Notes under the pieces: model-generated
Database searches by the model: none
What the model was told of the DNA's origin: nothing
What the model saw: only the letters and a program-made list of their open reading frames with translations
Shown here: positions 40,256-48,841 of the stretch, in pieces
Layout of the letters: every line of letters begins with the position of its first letter
Position numbering within the stretch: the stretch's first letter is position 1
NCBI RefSeq assembly: GCF_030848495.1
Contig: NZ_JAVDDT010000012.1
Span: 1 to 54,102 of the forward strand
Source of the DNA: Natronospira bacteriovora
GTDB lineage: Bacteria > Pseudomonadota > Gammaproteobacteria > Natronospirales > Natronospiraceae
Direction: 5' to 3'
DNA length: 54,102 nt
Program-made: the position numbers and the translations under genes

Positions 40256-41683
40256 TCATTCGAGCGCCGGCATGTGATCCAGCCAGACGTGATACCGGGT
40301 CCGCAGGGCCTCATCCCTGGCCGGTGTGAATTCACTGCAGGCCGGGACGGAAAACCCACCGCCCACCAGCAGGGCCAGCAAGCCCATGGCGGTGGCCTCA
40401 CCTCCCTCCAGACGTTGCACGGGTCGGCCAGTGAGATTGGCCAGGTGCTGACAGAAACCGTCACAGTGGCTCAGCCCCCCGGACAGACGCACCACCCTGA
40501 CAGGACCTCCCGCTGCTTCCATGGCCTCCAGGTTGACGCGCAACAGGAAGGCGATGCTATCCAGGACGGCCGCCAGACGCTGGAGATGATCGCTGCCAGC
40601 CGCGTACAGGAAGGCGGGCGCCGGGCCGGGCTGCCACCAGGGGGAGCCCAGGCCATCGATGGTGTTGATGAACAGTGGTCGGTCACCCGTTGTCATCAAG
40701 GCCTCGGTGAGGGCCGGGTGGGGAATTCGCTCCTGCCCCTCGGCGCGGGCAAACCAGTTCAATGCCGACGCTGCACCATGGATACTGCCTTCGAGAGCCC
40801 AGTGCGGCGGCCCATCCACCGACAAAGGCGGTAACTGGCTGAGCTGGAAGGGGGTGGATTCGGGATCCTCAAGAGGATTTGACAGCGGCCGCAGAATGAA
40901 GGCACCCGTGCCTGCATTGATATAGACGGTGTCTGCGGTCGTCTCACCACACTGCAGCGGCACCGCATTCTGATCACCCATCAGCAGGGACAGCCGACAG
41001 GGCGCTGCCTGCAGGGCACCGAAGTCATGCCGGGACGGCCGCAAGACGGGGAGCTGTGCCCGCTGCAGACCGAAGGACGTCAGCAACGTCTCGTCCCAGT
41101 CCTGAAGCGTGCGAGAGAACAGCAGTGTGCGTTGGGCCAGGGTCGGATCCACGAAATCTTCCCCGCTGCCGGTCAGGCCGCGAGCGAGAAAGGCACCCAA
41201 CGGCCCCATGCACAGGCGACCCTGCCGGGCGGCCGTGCGGACGGCGGGCAGTTCGTCCAGGCACCAGCGCAGCTTGGGCGCGCCCCCATAGGGAGAAAAG
41301 CGCAGGCCAGCCGTCCGTCGCACCCTGCCAGGCAGATCTCGCGGCCAGGCCTGGGCTGAAGTACGCCGATCCCGCCAGGACAGCACCGGGCTGAGCGGTC
41401 GGCCGCTGTCCTTGTCCCAGCACAGGATCGAGCCGCGCTGAACGGCCAGACCGGCCCCGGCCAGGCCATGACCGTCGGGGCAGACTGAAACCGCCTCGGC
41501 CACGGACGCCTGCAGATCGGCCAGAATGGCGGCGCCGTCCTGTTCCACTCGATCACCGCCCGCTTCACGGGTTGCCACGGGCCGCCGCCCCTCGCCCAGT
41601 ACACTGCCTCGCTCATCCACCAACAGGGCACGGCTGCTGTTGCCACCCTGATCCATCAGTAGCCAGCAGGGCCGCTCAGACAC
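40256..41683 (-). CDS. FGGY-family carbohydrate kinase, glycerol-kinase-like
   Basis: A 475-residue kinase of the glycerol/xylulose kinase family. The ATP-binding opening is MDQGGNSSR (residues 10-18). Compared with E. coli GlpK, the glycerol-contacting R83, W103, Y132 (Y135 in GlpK) and D237 (D245) are kept, but the partner of R83, normally E84, is G84. Glycerol may still be the substrate, or a related polyol. It is the last gene of an overlapping three-gene operon with a glycerophosphodiesterase and a GpsA-like dehydrogenase, which favours a glycerol-type substrate. Its ATG overlaps the upstream gene by 8 bases. Confidence 0.85.
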   Translation of the reverse strand: MSERPCWLLMDQGGNSSRALLVDERGSVLGEGRRPVATREAGGDRVEQDGAAILADLQASVAEAVSVCPDGHGLAGAGLAVQRGSILCWDKDSGRPLSPVLSWRDRRTSAQAWPRDLPGRVRRTAGLRFSPYGGAPKLRWCLDELPAVRTAARQGRLCMGPLGAFLARGLTGSGEDFVDPTLAQRTLLFSRTLQDWDETLLTSFGLQRAQLPVLRPSRHDFGALQAAPCRLSLLMGDQNAVPLQCGETTADTVYINAGTGAFILRPLSNPLEDPESTPFQLSQLPPLSVDGPPHWALEGSIHGAASALNWFARAEGQERIPHPALTEALMTTGDRPLFINTIDGLGSPWWQPGPAPAFLYAAGSDHLQRLAAVLDSIAFLLRVNLEAMEAAGGPVRVVRLSGGLSHCDGFCQHLANLTGRPVQRLEGGEATAMGLLALLVGGGFSVPACSEFTPARDEALRTRYHVWLDHMPALE

Positions 41684-42449
41684 GCTCGCCTCCTTCGGCT
41701 TCCATCCAGGCGCGGGCCAGCTCCGGCAGGCAATCGGTCTCGATCAGGTGCGCACCGCGTTGGCGCAATGTGAGGGCAAGCCGGAGCTCGTTGACCCCAT
41801 AGACCACCCACTGCCAGCTGCCGGGCCAGAAAGGCCGCTCGCCCTCCGGGATCCGATCCTGGCGCACGAAGAGATAATCGGGCTTGAGGCGGGCCGCCTC
41901 CACCCGGGCGCTTTCGTTCCAGGGCTTGAACACCCAGCCAATGCGTTCGGCCCCGCGACTGCGGGCCATCTCCACGGCCGTGTGATCAAAGGAAATCATT
42001 ACACAGGGGTTGGCGTGCCCCTTGAGGGCCTTGAGGACGGACTCAATCAGGGCCGGGCGACCGAATCGGCGCATGCTCGCCCGCTTGAGTTCCACGAACA
42101 CCGTCACTTCGGGCCACTCGGCCAGCAGTTGCAGCATGTCAGTCAGCCGGGGAAGGCGTTCCTCCGGGAAACGATCGCCGAAGCGCGTGGCCTCGCCGAT
42201 CACCACCTGAGCCAGGGCGTCAGCATCCAGGCGATTGACCCGCTGCCGGGTACCGCTGACCCGGCGCAGATCTTCATCGTGCACCACCACCGGGCAGCCA
42301 TCCCGGGAGAGATGCACATCCAGTTCAACAAAACGGGCCCCGGCCTCCAGCACGGCCCGCATGCCGGAAAGGGAGTTCTCGGGCCATTGGGCCGGCCAGC
42401 CCCGGTGGGCAACCAGCCAGTCGAGCGCTGAAGTCACAGTGGCGTTCAT
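41676..42449 (-). CDS. Glycerophosphodiester phosphodiesterase
   Basis: A 257-residue GDPD enzyme that splits glycerophosphodiesters into glycerol-3-phosphate and an alcohol. Catalytic landmarks are H15-R16-G (VAHRG), E24-N-S, the metal ligands E42 and D44 (VELDVH) and H57 (VVHDED), with VELK in the middle. There is no signal peptide, so it is cytoplasmic, like UgpQ. The start overlaps the GpsA-like stop by ATGA, and the kinase gene overlaps its end, so all three are translationally coupled. Confidence 0.92.
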   Translation of the reverse strand: MNATVTSALDWLVAHRGWPAQWPENSLSGMRAVLEAGARFVELDVHLSRDGCPVVVHDEDLRRVSGTRQRVNRLDADALAQVVIGEATRFGDRFPEERLPRLTDMLQLLAEWPEVTVFVELKRASMRRFGRPALIESVLKALKGHANPCVMISFDHTAVEMARSRGAERIGWVFKPWNESARVEAARLKPDYLFVRQDRIPEGERPFWPGSWQWVVYGVNELRLALTLRQRGAHLIETDCLPELARAWMEAEGGERV

Positions 42450-43387
42450 GCCGCCAGGGTCCGACCGAAACGCCGATTCACGAAATCCAGGATGGCCGTT
42501 TCGATGTTCTCGGGTGCGGAAAGCAGGCGAACCGTGAGTTCGAACAGAGGGTAATCCGCAAGCCGCAGCAGACCGTGGCGCTGCACCATGACGGCCGTGT
42601 TGACCCCCTCGCTGCGCAGGTTGGCGGTATCGGTGGCCACGTGGGAATGATCGCCACGGGCAAGCGCCTCGCCGATGCCGCGATGATGTGAGGACGCGCT
42701 GGTGGCGGTTGTGATCAGATCACCCAGGCCGGCCAGACTGTAGGCGGTCCTGCCCTGTCCGCCACGGGCTTCGACGATGGTCGCCAGTTCCCGCAGGGCT
42801 TCGGCGAGCAGGAAGCCGCGCAGATTGTCGCCCAAACCGAGTCCATCGGCCATCCCGATGAGCGGCACATAGACATTCTTGAGAATGGCCGCCCAGGCGG
42901 CACCCACGGGATCGTCATCCGGCTGCAGGTACAAGCGGGTCGTGGCGAAGAGGCCGGCCATGGCCTCGGCCGTCTCCCGTTCCGGTGATGCCGCCAGTGC
43001 AAAGCCGGTGCGCCCTTCACTGAGGTCGCGGGCAATCATCGGGCCATAGACCAGTCCCCATCGAAGCAGGCCACCGGCAGGAAAGTGCTGGGCGAAGATT
43101 TCCGCCGGGCTGTGACCATCGGCATCCAGTCCCTTGGCGATGGACAGGCAGATCGCGGGTGTCTTCAGGCAATCAGCGATGCGGCCGGCCAGCTCGGCGT
43201 GTGGATGGGCCGGCACGGCGAAGATGACGCAGTCATGGCCGGGAGCGAGCTGCTCCAGCACTGCGCTCTCCTTGCCACTGTCAGGATCCCGGTCCCAATG
43301 ACTGACATGATGGTCATGCCGGAGCAGGCCCGAAAACATGCGACCCATGGCACCCTGACCCAGTATGAGGATTCGCCGCTGCGACAT
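42446..43387 (-). CDS. NAD(P)-dependent glycerol-3-phosphate dehydrogenase, GpsA-like
   Basis: A 313-residue dehydrogenase converting dihydroxyacetone phosphate and glycerol-3-phosphate. The Rossmann motif is GQGAMG (10-15). Later landmarks are SIAKGL, YGPMIARDL, the catalytic lysine K170 in ILKNVY, GLGLGDN, and AGLGDLITT with D223. The usual S-R-N-x-R of GpsA is replaced by a His-rich S-S-H-H-R, and the protein is about 25 residues shorter than E. coli GpsA, so it may be a diverged paralog. The start at 43387 has GGGGAG at the right distance. It leads the GpsA–GDPD–FGGY operon. Confidence 0.82.
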   Translation of the reverse strand: MSQRRILILGQGAMGRMFSGLLRHDHHVSHWDRDPDSGKESAVLEQLAPGHDCVIFAVPAHPHAELAGRIADCLKTPAICLSIAKGLDADGHSPAEIFAQHFPAGGLLRWGLVYGPMIARDLSEGRTGFALAASPERETAEAMAGLFATTRLYLQPDDDPVGAAWAAILKNVYVPLIGMADGLGLGDNLRGFLLAEALRELATIVEARGGQGRTAYSLAGLGDLITTATSASSHHRGIGEALARGDHSHVATDTANLRSEGVNTAVMVQRHGLLRLADYPLFELTVRLLSAPENIETAILDFVNRRFGRTLAA

Positions 43388-43492
43388 GTGGTCTCCCCTG
43401 ATGGCTTCATTCCTGCTCTCAACATAGCATCCCCGGGGCCGAATCAAGGAACCTCGGGCGTCTCGCTGATTCCTGCCCCCCCATTCGGGGGC

Positions 43493-43521
43493 GTGACGAT
43501 CTCGTGTCGGCCCTCTATGCT
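43493..43521 (+). promoter_or_regulatory. Possible promoter of the 43553 lipoprotein gene
   Basis: GTGACG (43493-43498) and TATGCT (43516-43521) are exactly 17 bases apart, and the -10 lies 32 bases before the ATG. Each hexamer matches four of six consensus bases. The 165-base region also must hold the divergent promoter of the GpsA-like operon, which I could not place. Confidence 0.45.
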
Positions 43522-43552
43522 GAAAGGATCCACACCGAATTGAGGAATTCAC

Positions 43553-44428
43553 ATGCCTGTCTCACCCCCTGCCTCATCCCCGCTTTCACGTGCCCTGCTG
43601 ACCGCCCTGCTGGGCTCCAGTCTGACTCTGTCCGCCTGCACCGCCCTGGATGTACTGTCGGATCCCGCAGGCACCGCCGAACGCGCGGCCCGGGATGCCG
43701 CCAGTGAGGCCGTCAGCGAGGCGGCACGGGAAGCCGGGCGGGAGGTGGGCCGCGCCGTTGGCGAAGCCATTGTCCGCCACTACACGCCCCAGTTCATGAG
43801 CTGGTACGCCAGTTACCTCAGCCAACTGGCTTTTCACGCCCAGGGCTATACCGTGGAAAGCGAGACACGCGGCTACCAGTCCGGCGAGTACAGCGAATGG
43901 CAGGTGCGTGATGCCCATGGTGATGCGCCCATGAGCCGAATGCGCCGGGCCTATCTTGGCAATGATGCGAATGGCAATGAACGCTGGCAGGTGGTGTACC
44001 ACGATGCGGCTGGTGACGACACCATCATTATGGAGACGGTGTTCACGCCCGGGCGTGAGCAGGCCCTGCGCATCTTTGCGCGCTTCCCGGATGACAAGGA
44101 AGTGCATGAGATCGAGGCCACGGATCGCACCTTTGCTGCACCGACCAAGCTGAAACTCTCCGAGGTTGAAGGGGCCCGGGAAAGCCGGGAACGCATTAGC
44201 GTGCCGGCCGGTGATTTCGAAGCGCACCGGATCAGCGTGGGTGAGGAAGACTGGCAGCAGGACTGGTGGCTGAACGACCGGGTGCCCGGCGGCGTGGTGC
44301 GCTATGGCTGGCAGTCACGGGGCGGTGACGAGGCTCCCGAGCAGGCGGAAGGCATAGCCACCGATGCCTACATTCTTGAGCTCACCGATTTCGGGACAGG
44401 CGCCCGCAGTCGCCTGGAGCGGGGCTGA
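43553..44428 (+). CDS. Lipoprotein of unknown function with Ala-rich helix
   Basis: A 291-residue lipoprotein with lipobox LSAC (C29). Just after the lipid anchor, residues about 41-74 form an Ala/Glu/Arg-rich amphipathic helix with short repeats (AREAGREVGRAVGEA), probably a coiled coil or membrane-associated helix. The rest (about 80-285) is a mixed domain I do not recognise, with VYHDAAGDDTIIMETVF and a Trp-rich EDWQQDWWLND. GAGGAATT precedes the ATG. It is convergent with the small membrane-protein gene 8 bases away. Confidence 0.78.
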   Translation: MPVSPPASSPLSRALLTALLGSSLTLSACTALDVLSDPAGTAERAARDAASEAVSEAAREAGREVGRAVGEAIVRHYTPQFMSWYASYLSQLAFHAQGYTVESETRGYQSGEYSEWQVRDAHGDAPMSRMRRAYLGNDANGNERWQVVYHDAAGDDTIIMETVFTPGREQALRIFARFPDDKEVHEIEATDRTFAAPTKLKLSEVEGARESRERISVPAGDFEAHRISVGEEDWQQDWWLNDRVPGGVVRYGWQSRGGDEAPEQAEGIATDAYILELTDFGTGARSRLERG

Positions 44429-44436
44429 ATAAGCGG

Positions 44437-44613
44437 TCATTTCGGCCCAAGCAGAAACCACAGAATCAGCCCAAGGACGGGCAATACCAGCAGGATAACG
44501 ATCCACAGTGCTTTTTCCAGGTTACCGGCCGGGCTCTGAGCCGTTCTCAGAATGGCCCAGATCACAATCACGAGCCATATAAAACCAAGCAGTCCGCCAA
44601 CTTCAAGTCCCAT
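44437..44613 (-). CDS. Small PLDc_N-domain membrane protein
   Basis: A 58-residue protein with two hydrophobic helices (about 6-22 and 35-55) joined by a short polar turn, ending GLILWFLLGPK. This is the PLDc_N module found at the N-terminus of cardiolipin synthases, here alone. The start at 44613 is set by a very good GGAGG 5-6 bases upstream; the open frame extends further but without a ribosome-binding site. Function unknown. Confidence 0.8.
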   Translation of the reverse strand: MGLEVGGLLGFIWLVIVIWAILRTAQSPAGNLEKALWIVILLVLPVLGLILWFLLGPK

Positions 44614-44669
44614 GGGGCCTCCTTCCTTTGGCCAGTGCAGAACGGCTGTGTTGCCCACTGACATCAGCC

Positions 44670-44675
44670 TATAAT
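44670..44675 (+). promoter_or_regulatory. Possible -10 box of the DUF423 gene
   Basis: A perfect TATAAT, 45 bases before the ATG at 44721, in the gap between divergent genes. The best -35 candidate at 17-18 bases (around TGTGTT, 44647-44652) is poor, so this call rests on the -10 alone. Confidence 0.35.
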
Positions 44676-44720
44676 GATGGGCCAGGGAACGCCAATGCCC
44701 CATCACAATCGGAGATCGGC

Positions 44721-45128
44721 ATGCCCGCCTTTTCACCGCTTTTCCTCGGCCTGGGTGCCGTCAATATGGCCATCGCCGTGGCCCTGGGTGCTTTCGGTGC
44801 CCATGCCCTGAGATCCCGGGCGGAAAACCTGCCCCTGGAGCGCGGACTGGCTGTCTGGGAAACAGCAGTGCAATACCACCTGATTCACGGTCTGGCGCTG
44901 CTTGGTGTCGCCCTGGCAGCCCACTGGCTGGATTCCCAGCTGCTGCGTGCGGGCGGTTGGCTCATGCTGCTTGGCGTGCTGCTGTTCTCAGGTTCCCTCT
45001 ACCTGCTTGTGCTCACGGGCTGGCGACTGCTGGGCCCACTCACACCTTTGGGTGGTCTTTGTTTCATCGCCGCCTGGCTACTGATTGCGACGTCGGCATT
45101 CACACATCTGCGTAGTACGATGGGCTGA
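44721..45128 (+). CDS. DUF423 membrane protein (YgdD-like)
   Basis: A 135-residue inner-membrane protein with four hydrophobic helices. It shows the DUF423 signature near the start (GALGAFGAHAL-like: VALGAFGAHAL) followed by WETAVQYHLIHGLALL and a final helix with PLGGLCFIAAWLL. The molecular function of the family is unknown. The start at 44721 has GGAG about 7 bases upstream. It ends before a strong bidirectional terminator. Confidence 0.9.
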   Translation: MPAFSPLFLGLGAVNMAIAVALGAFGAHALRSRAENLPLERGLAVWETAVQYHLIHGLALLGVALAAHWLDSQLLRAGGWLMLLGVLLFSGSLYLLVLTGWRLLGPLTPLGGLCFIAAWLLIATSAFTHLRSTMG

Positions 45129-45178
45129 ACCCCTTCACGAGCCAGGGGTGGCCTGAAAGCAAAATTAGCACTTCAAGA

Positions 45179-45206
45179 AAAAAGCCCCGCCGTAGCGGGG
45201 CTTTTT
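45179..45206. terminator. Bidirectional terminator between DUF423 and the convergent lipoprotein gene
   Basis: A hairpin with stem AAAAAGCCCCGC / GCGGGGCTTTTT around CGTA. The A-run on one side and T-run on the other make it a good terminator on both strands. It lies 50 bases after the DUF423 stop and 21 bases after the end of the minus-strand gene. Confidence 0.92.
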
Positions 45207-45227
45207 ACAAGCGGCAAGACACCGGTA

Positions 45228-46244
45228 TCAGACGTCGCTGTCACAACCCTCGAACAGAGCTTCCACTTCAGACTGACTGAAGGTCTGGCCGTTGACAGTG
45301 ACGCTGCCATCACTGTGGTAAACGACTTCAACGGTGTCACCACCACTTTCGGGCGTCAAGTGTAGCTCCCCCGCCGTCGCCATGGGCTGGCCGGACGAGG
45401 CGCCCTGTACCACGATGGGCTGCACGGTATCGAAGGTGGCAGCAAACTGGCAGCTCTGGCTGCCGGAATCGAAACCCATGAAGCCGTTCATCTGGTATTC
45501 CCGATTATCCGCGCCCAGATCCGTCACTTCCATGTGCATGCGGTCCGAAGTGCTGGTTCCCCAGCGCAGGTGGAAGTCCATGTCCGGTTGATTCTGCATC
45601 CGGATATCAAAGTTGATGTCCGCGAACAGCAGCATTCGCGCATTGGCACCACCACCAAGCTCCGGACAGCCCTGGCAGATATGGATATACATCTGCGATG
45701 CCTGGTCCATGGATGTGGCACCTGAGTCCAGTACTGAAATGTAGGGGCCGGCATCCGCGCTCTGCCCCGGCCCCGGTGTCAGCTCGCCAAACACCACGGT
45801 GTGATCAGGACTGTGACCGAAACGCATGTAGCCCCGGCTTTCCACGGTAAAACTATCGTGGGAGATCACGCAGTCGGCATCCACTTCCAACAGTTCAATG
45901 TTGCCGGTATAACCAAAAGCGGAATCCAGGCCGACACTGCTGCCGGAGACAACGCTCTCGTCGATGTACAGATGCCCGGTGCCGGAACACTGATTGGTGG
46001 CAGTGCCATTGGCCGCGTGCAAGGCCATCGATCCTGGACCATCGTCATCCAGATTTGGGTCCTCAATAAAACCCTCTGCGCCATCGGCCATGCCCACGGC
46101 AATCAGTGCGGCCACCGCACCGTCGCTGTTGGACATGCCGACAGGACCATCATCATCGCTACTTGAGAAACAGCCACCCAGCCCCAGACACAATGTCGCG
46201 AGCGGCACCAGGCAATAAACTTTACGGGTTCTCAGTTGAGCCAT
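45228..46244 (-). CDS. Lipoprotein of unknown function
   Basis: A 338-residue lipoprotein; the signal peptide ends in lipobox LGGC (C25), followed by a Ser/Asp tether (FSSSDDDGP) very like that of the lipoprotein at 36801-37706. The mature protein is acidic, beta-rich and has about six cysteines, including C-x2-C (ICQGCP), which could form disulfides. The last 45 residues (VEVVYHSDGSVTVNG, then SQSEVEALFEGC) form a separate small unit. I do not recognise a family. AGGGAG lies about 11 bases before the ATG. Confidence 0.75.
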   Translation of the reverse strand: MAQLRTRKVYCLVPLATLCLGLGGCFSSSDDDGPVGMSNSDGAVAALIAVGMADGAEGFIEDPNLDDDGPGSMALHAANGTATNQCSGTGHLYIDESVVSGSSVGLDSAFGYTGNIELLEVDADCVISHDSFTVESRGYMRFGHSPDHTVVFGELTPGPGQSADAGPYISVLDSGATSMDQASQMYIHICQGCPELGGGANARMLLFADINFDIRMQNQPDMDFHLRWGTSTSDRMHMEVTDLGADNREYQMNGFMGFDSGSQSCQFAATFDTVQPIVVQGASSGQPMATAGELHLTPESGGDTVEVVYHSDGSVTVNGQTFSQSEVEALFEGCDSDV

Positions 46245-46265
46245 CGTTATCTACTCCCTTCATGG

Positions 46266-46271
46266 ATTATA
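46266..46271 (-). promoter_or_regulatory. Possible -10 box for the 45228–46244 lipoprotein gene
   Basis: On the minus strand this reads TATAAT, 22 bases before the start codon at 46244. No good -35 is seen 16-18 bases further upstream (GACTGC is the best). The rest of the gap up to 46411 holds no gene and no other clear signal. Confidence 0.35.
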
Positions 46272-46411
46272 GCTACCGCAATTGAGCAGCAGTCTCAGGC
46301 GCCGGGTCATGTAAAGGATCCGACGGCCTGACAGCCTTGCCGACAGGCTAAGGCATGGAAGATGATGCAACGATCCCCTCTTTGGGGTACCCCGCCCGGG
46401 GTTGCCGCGAA

Positions 46412-47800
46412 TTATCGGGCCGGAAAGCGGGCCTCAACCGGCTCACCGTCACGTTTGTAGACAATTCCGCCTTTCATCACCCATTCCACATCTTGCAGCA
46501 GGCGAATGTTATCCATCAGGTCGCCGTCCACGGCGATGATATCGGCGTACTGGCCGGGAGCAATGGTCCCCCATTGATCCAGTACCCCCATCATGCGGGC
46601 CGGCCAGTAGGATGCCGCCTGAATGGTTTCCATGATGGGGATATCCATGACCTCCACAAAGAAGGCCATCTCGTTCCAGGTCGACTCGCAGTGGAATTTC
46701 AGCGGGATTCCGGAATCCGTACCCACGAGAAGAATCACACCTGATTCGCGCAATTGCGAGACTTTTCGTTTCACGGTTCGTTGTCTTAGCGGATGCAGCT
46801 GATAGTAATCGAGTCGATCCGGATGCTGAATGGAGGCTTCAATATCGGCGATCGTGTCTGCTTTCAGGCCACGCTTCCAGCAATCCGGGTGCATGAACGC
46901 CTCGGGATCATCCCGCAGGCTGGCGTAATTCCAGATACCCTCGACGGTCGGCGTCCAATACAGTGGACCACCGTGCACACGCCCGGTGGCCGTGCGCTCC
47001 CGCAGTTGCCGGATGATGTCATCCGGGTACTCCGGTGCCAACGCGAGCCCGGTGTGTTCGAAGTTGTCCACCCCGAGCTCCAGCCCCAGACGGATTTCAT
47101 CGGGACGGTGGGCGTGGGCCACCACGGGCAGGCCGTGGGCATGGGCCGTGTCCACCACCGCCCGAGCCTCCTCAAGACTCATCAAATCCTGGTCTACCAG
47201 TTTGATCACATCCACACCCGCCTTGGCCAATCGGCTGACCTTGCGGCGGGCGTCCGCTGGGCTGTCGACACCCCAGCGGAATCGCTCGGTTCCGGGATAG
47301 GGCTCGGGCTGAATGAAAGGTCCGGAAACAAACAGGCGGGGACCGGCCAGTTCACCACTTTTCAGGCGCTCCTTCACACTGATGGAATCTTCCAGCGAAG
47401 CACCCAGATCCCGAGCCGTTGTTACGCCGGCCAGCAGAAGCTGCTCCGCGGCGGCGGGCATGATCTCATCGGCCAGACGATGCGGATATTCCCGATCCCA
47501 GTGCTCATAATCCGTGTGGCCGACCAGCATGAGGTGCGCGTGCATTTCCCAAAGCCCCGGCAGGATGGTTCGCCCCTCCATGGAAATCCGCTGATAGCCC
47601 TCGGGAATATCCACTCCACCTCGACGGCCGACTGCGACCACGCGCTCGCCCTCGATCAAGACCACACTATCGGCAATCGGCTTCGCGCCGTAACCATCAA
47701 TCAACTGCCCCCCGACCAGTGCCTTGCCGACGGGTTCGGCCATCAGTGTATTGAGCAGGATCATTGTGATGAAAAGACAGAACAAGATGGCCTTGCGCAT
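46412..47800 (-). CDS. Exported amidohydrolase-family metal-dependent hydrolase
   Basis: A 462-residue protein with a signal peptide (about 1-20). It has the amidohydrolase layout: an N-terminal beta-strand region, the metal motif H87-A-H89 after ILPGLWEM, LLLAGVTTARDLG, a probable bridging lysine in VDVIKLVDQD, metal-binding histidines in VVAHAH and FEHTG, the aspartate in LLVGTDSG, and a C-terminal GTIAPGQYADIIAVDGD. Relatives include imidazolonepropionase-like and Xaa-Pro dipeptidase-type enzymes; the substrate is not clear. It is preceded on the same strand by the DUF6491 gene. Confidence 0.87.
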   Translation of the reverse strand: MRKAILFCLFITMILLNTLMAEPVGKALVGGQLIDGYGAKPIADSVVLIEGERVVAVGRRGGVDIPEGYQRISMEGRTILPGLWEMHAHLMLVGHTDYEHWDREYPHRLADEIMPAAAEQLLLAGVTTARDLGASLEDSISVKERLKSGELAGPRLFVSGPFIQPEPYPGTERFRWGVDSPADARRKVSRLAKAGVDVIKLVDQDLMSLEEARAVVDTAHAHGLPVVAHAHRPDEIRLGLELGVDNFEHTGLALAPEYPDDIIRQLRERTATGRVHGGPLYWTPTVEGIWNYASLRDDPEAFMHPDCWKRGLKADTIADIEASIQHPDRLDYYQLHPLRQRTVKRKVSQLRESGVILLVGTDSGIPLKFHCESTWNEMAFFVEVMDIPIMETIQAASYWPARMMGVLDQWGTIAPGQYADIIAVDGDLMDNIRLLQDVEWVMKGGIVYKRDGEPVEARFPAR

Positions 47801-47848
47801 GGAAAACTCCCGGATGAATGGATCTGAAAAGGGTAGTTCCGAATAGCA

Positions 47849-47873
47849 AGAGACCGGGCTGGGCCCGGCCTCT
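47849..47873 (-). terminator. Possible terminator after the DUF6491 gene
   Basis: An 11-bp stem (47849-47859 with 47863-47873, one G-U/A mismatch region) around TGG lies 13 bases downstream of the minus-strand stop. The following sequence is only moderately T-rich (TTGCTATT on the minus strand), so termination may be weak. Confidence 0.4.
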
Positions 47874-47885
47874 CGTGTTTGACGG

Positions 47886-48296
47886 TCAGCTGGATTCCCG
47901 GATTGTTTTTACACCCTCGGCGTCGAGTGGCCGAATCCGCCGAACCGAACATTCCTGATCATCCACCTTGAGGGTATCGAAGCGGGAAATCTCACTGAAA
48001 CCCTCCGGGCGCTGCTGGCGCCCTTCGAGAAGGATACGAAGATCCAGGCGAAGCACACACTTGGGCTCGAGATCGATCAACCAGAATTTCCCGCGCCGAG
48101 TTTCGGCCACCAGATTGTCGTCGCCAACCGGGGTCCAGCCGTGGATTCGTGTGTACCGAATCCGGTTGACCGGCTCACCGGCAATGGCCTCATGGCGCTC
48201 ATAGAGCGTCGGCTCATCATTCTCGTCACCGTTTTCATCAGCCATGACGGGAAAGGCGAACGCGAACAGTATCGGCACAAGTACCCACATTCTCAT
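47886..48296 (-). CDS. DUF6491-like exported protein
   Basis: A 136-residue exported protein with a signal peptide (about 1-19, ending VMA). The mature part has a pattern I associate with DUF6491: I-x-GW, LVAETRRGKFWLIDL, a conserved cysteine in EPKCVLRLDLRI, a central ISRFDTLKV strand and a second cysteine in QECSVRRI. Two cysteines suggest a disulfide. Function unknown. It is separated by 85 bases from the amidohydrolase gene on the same strand. Confidence 0.65.
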   Translation of the reverse strand: MRMWVLVPILFAFAFPVMADENGDENDEPTLYERHEAIAGEPVNRIRYTRIHGWTPVGDDNLVAETRRGKFWLIDLEPKCVLRLDLRILLEGRQQRPEGFSEISRFDTLKVDDQECSVRRIRPLDAEGVKTIRESS

Positions 48297-48427
48297 GGCT
48301 TCAACCTCCCGGGTAAAACCCTAACTTCAACATAGCAGAAACAGGGTGCAAAACACCGCCCGGAGCGTTACTCCGGTATCATTGCTCCCTGATATGCGCC
48401 TAGTTGGACAGTTCAGGAGCGGAAAAG

Positions 48428-48832
48428 ATGCAGGCGAGCGTGAAGTGGATTGATGACATGCGGTTTGTGGCCACGTCCGGTAGCGGCCATAGCGTGGTCA
48501 TGGACGGGGACCAGGGGCGGCATGGCCCGAGCCCCATGGAGATGGTGCTGATGGCCGCGGGAAGCTGCTCATCGGTGGATGTGGTGGGGATCCTGGAGAA
48601 GGCCCGCCAGCCGGTGTGGAGCTGTGAAGTGGAGCTGAGCGCCGAGCGGGCGGACAGCACCCCGGCGGTGTTCACGCGCATTCACATGCGTTTCATCATC
48701 ACCGGCGCGGGGGTCTCGGAAAAGCACGTGGAACGGGCGGTGAAGCTCTCCGCCGACAAGTATTGCTCCGTTTCCATCATGCTGGGCCACTCGGTGGAGG
48801 TCAGCCACGATTTCGAAATCCGGGAAGACTAG
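48428..48832 (+). CDS. OsmC/Ohr-family protein (YhfA-like)
   Basis: A 134-residue cytoplasmic protein of the OsmC superfamily. Landmarks are GPSPMEMVLMAAGSCSSVDVV with C47 and a second conserved C113 in DKYCSVSIMLGHS, the two cysteines used for hydroperoxide reduction in OsmC and Ohr. The overall pattern is closer to the YhfA branch, whose activity is less certain. The start at 48428 has GGAG about 10 bases upstream. It is convergent with the ABC permease gene, 9 bases apart. Confidence 0.88.
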   Translation: MQASVKWIDDMRFVATSGSGHSVVMDGDQGRHGPSPMEMVLMAAGSCSSVDVVGILEKARQPVWSCEVELSAERADSTPAVFTRIHMRFIITGAGVSEKHVERAVKLSADKYCSVSIMLGHSVEVSHDFEIRED

Positions 48833-48841
48833 TGCCTCGGT

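Noticed and set aside
40229-40256. Terminator between the GGDEF–EAL gene and the FGGY kinase gene
   Set aside because: The convergent genes are only 19 bases apart and no hairpin with a T-run is visible.
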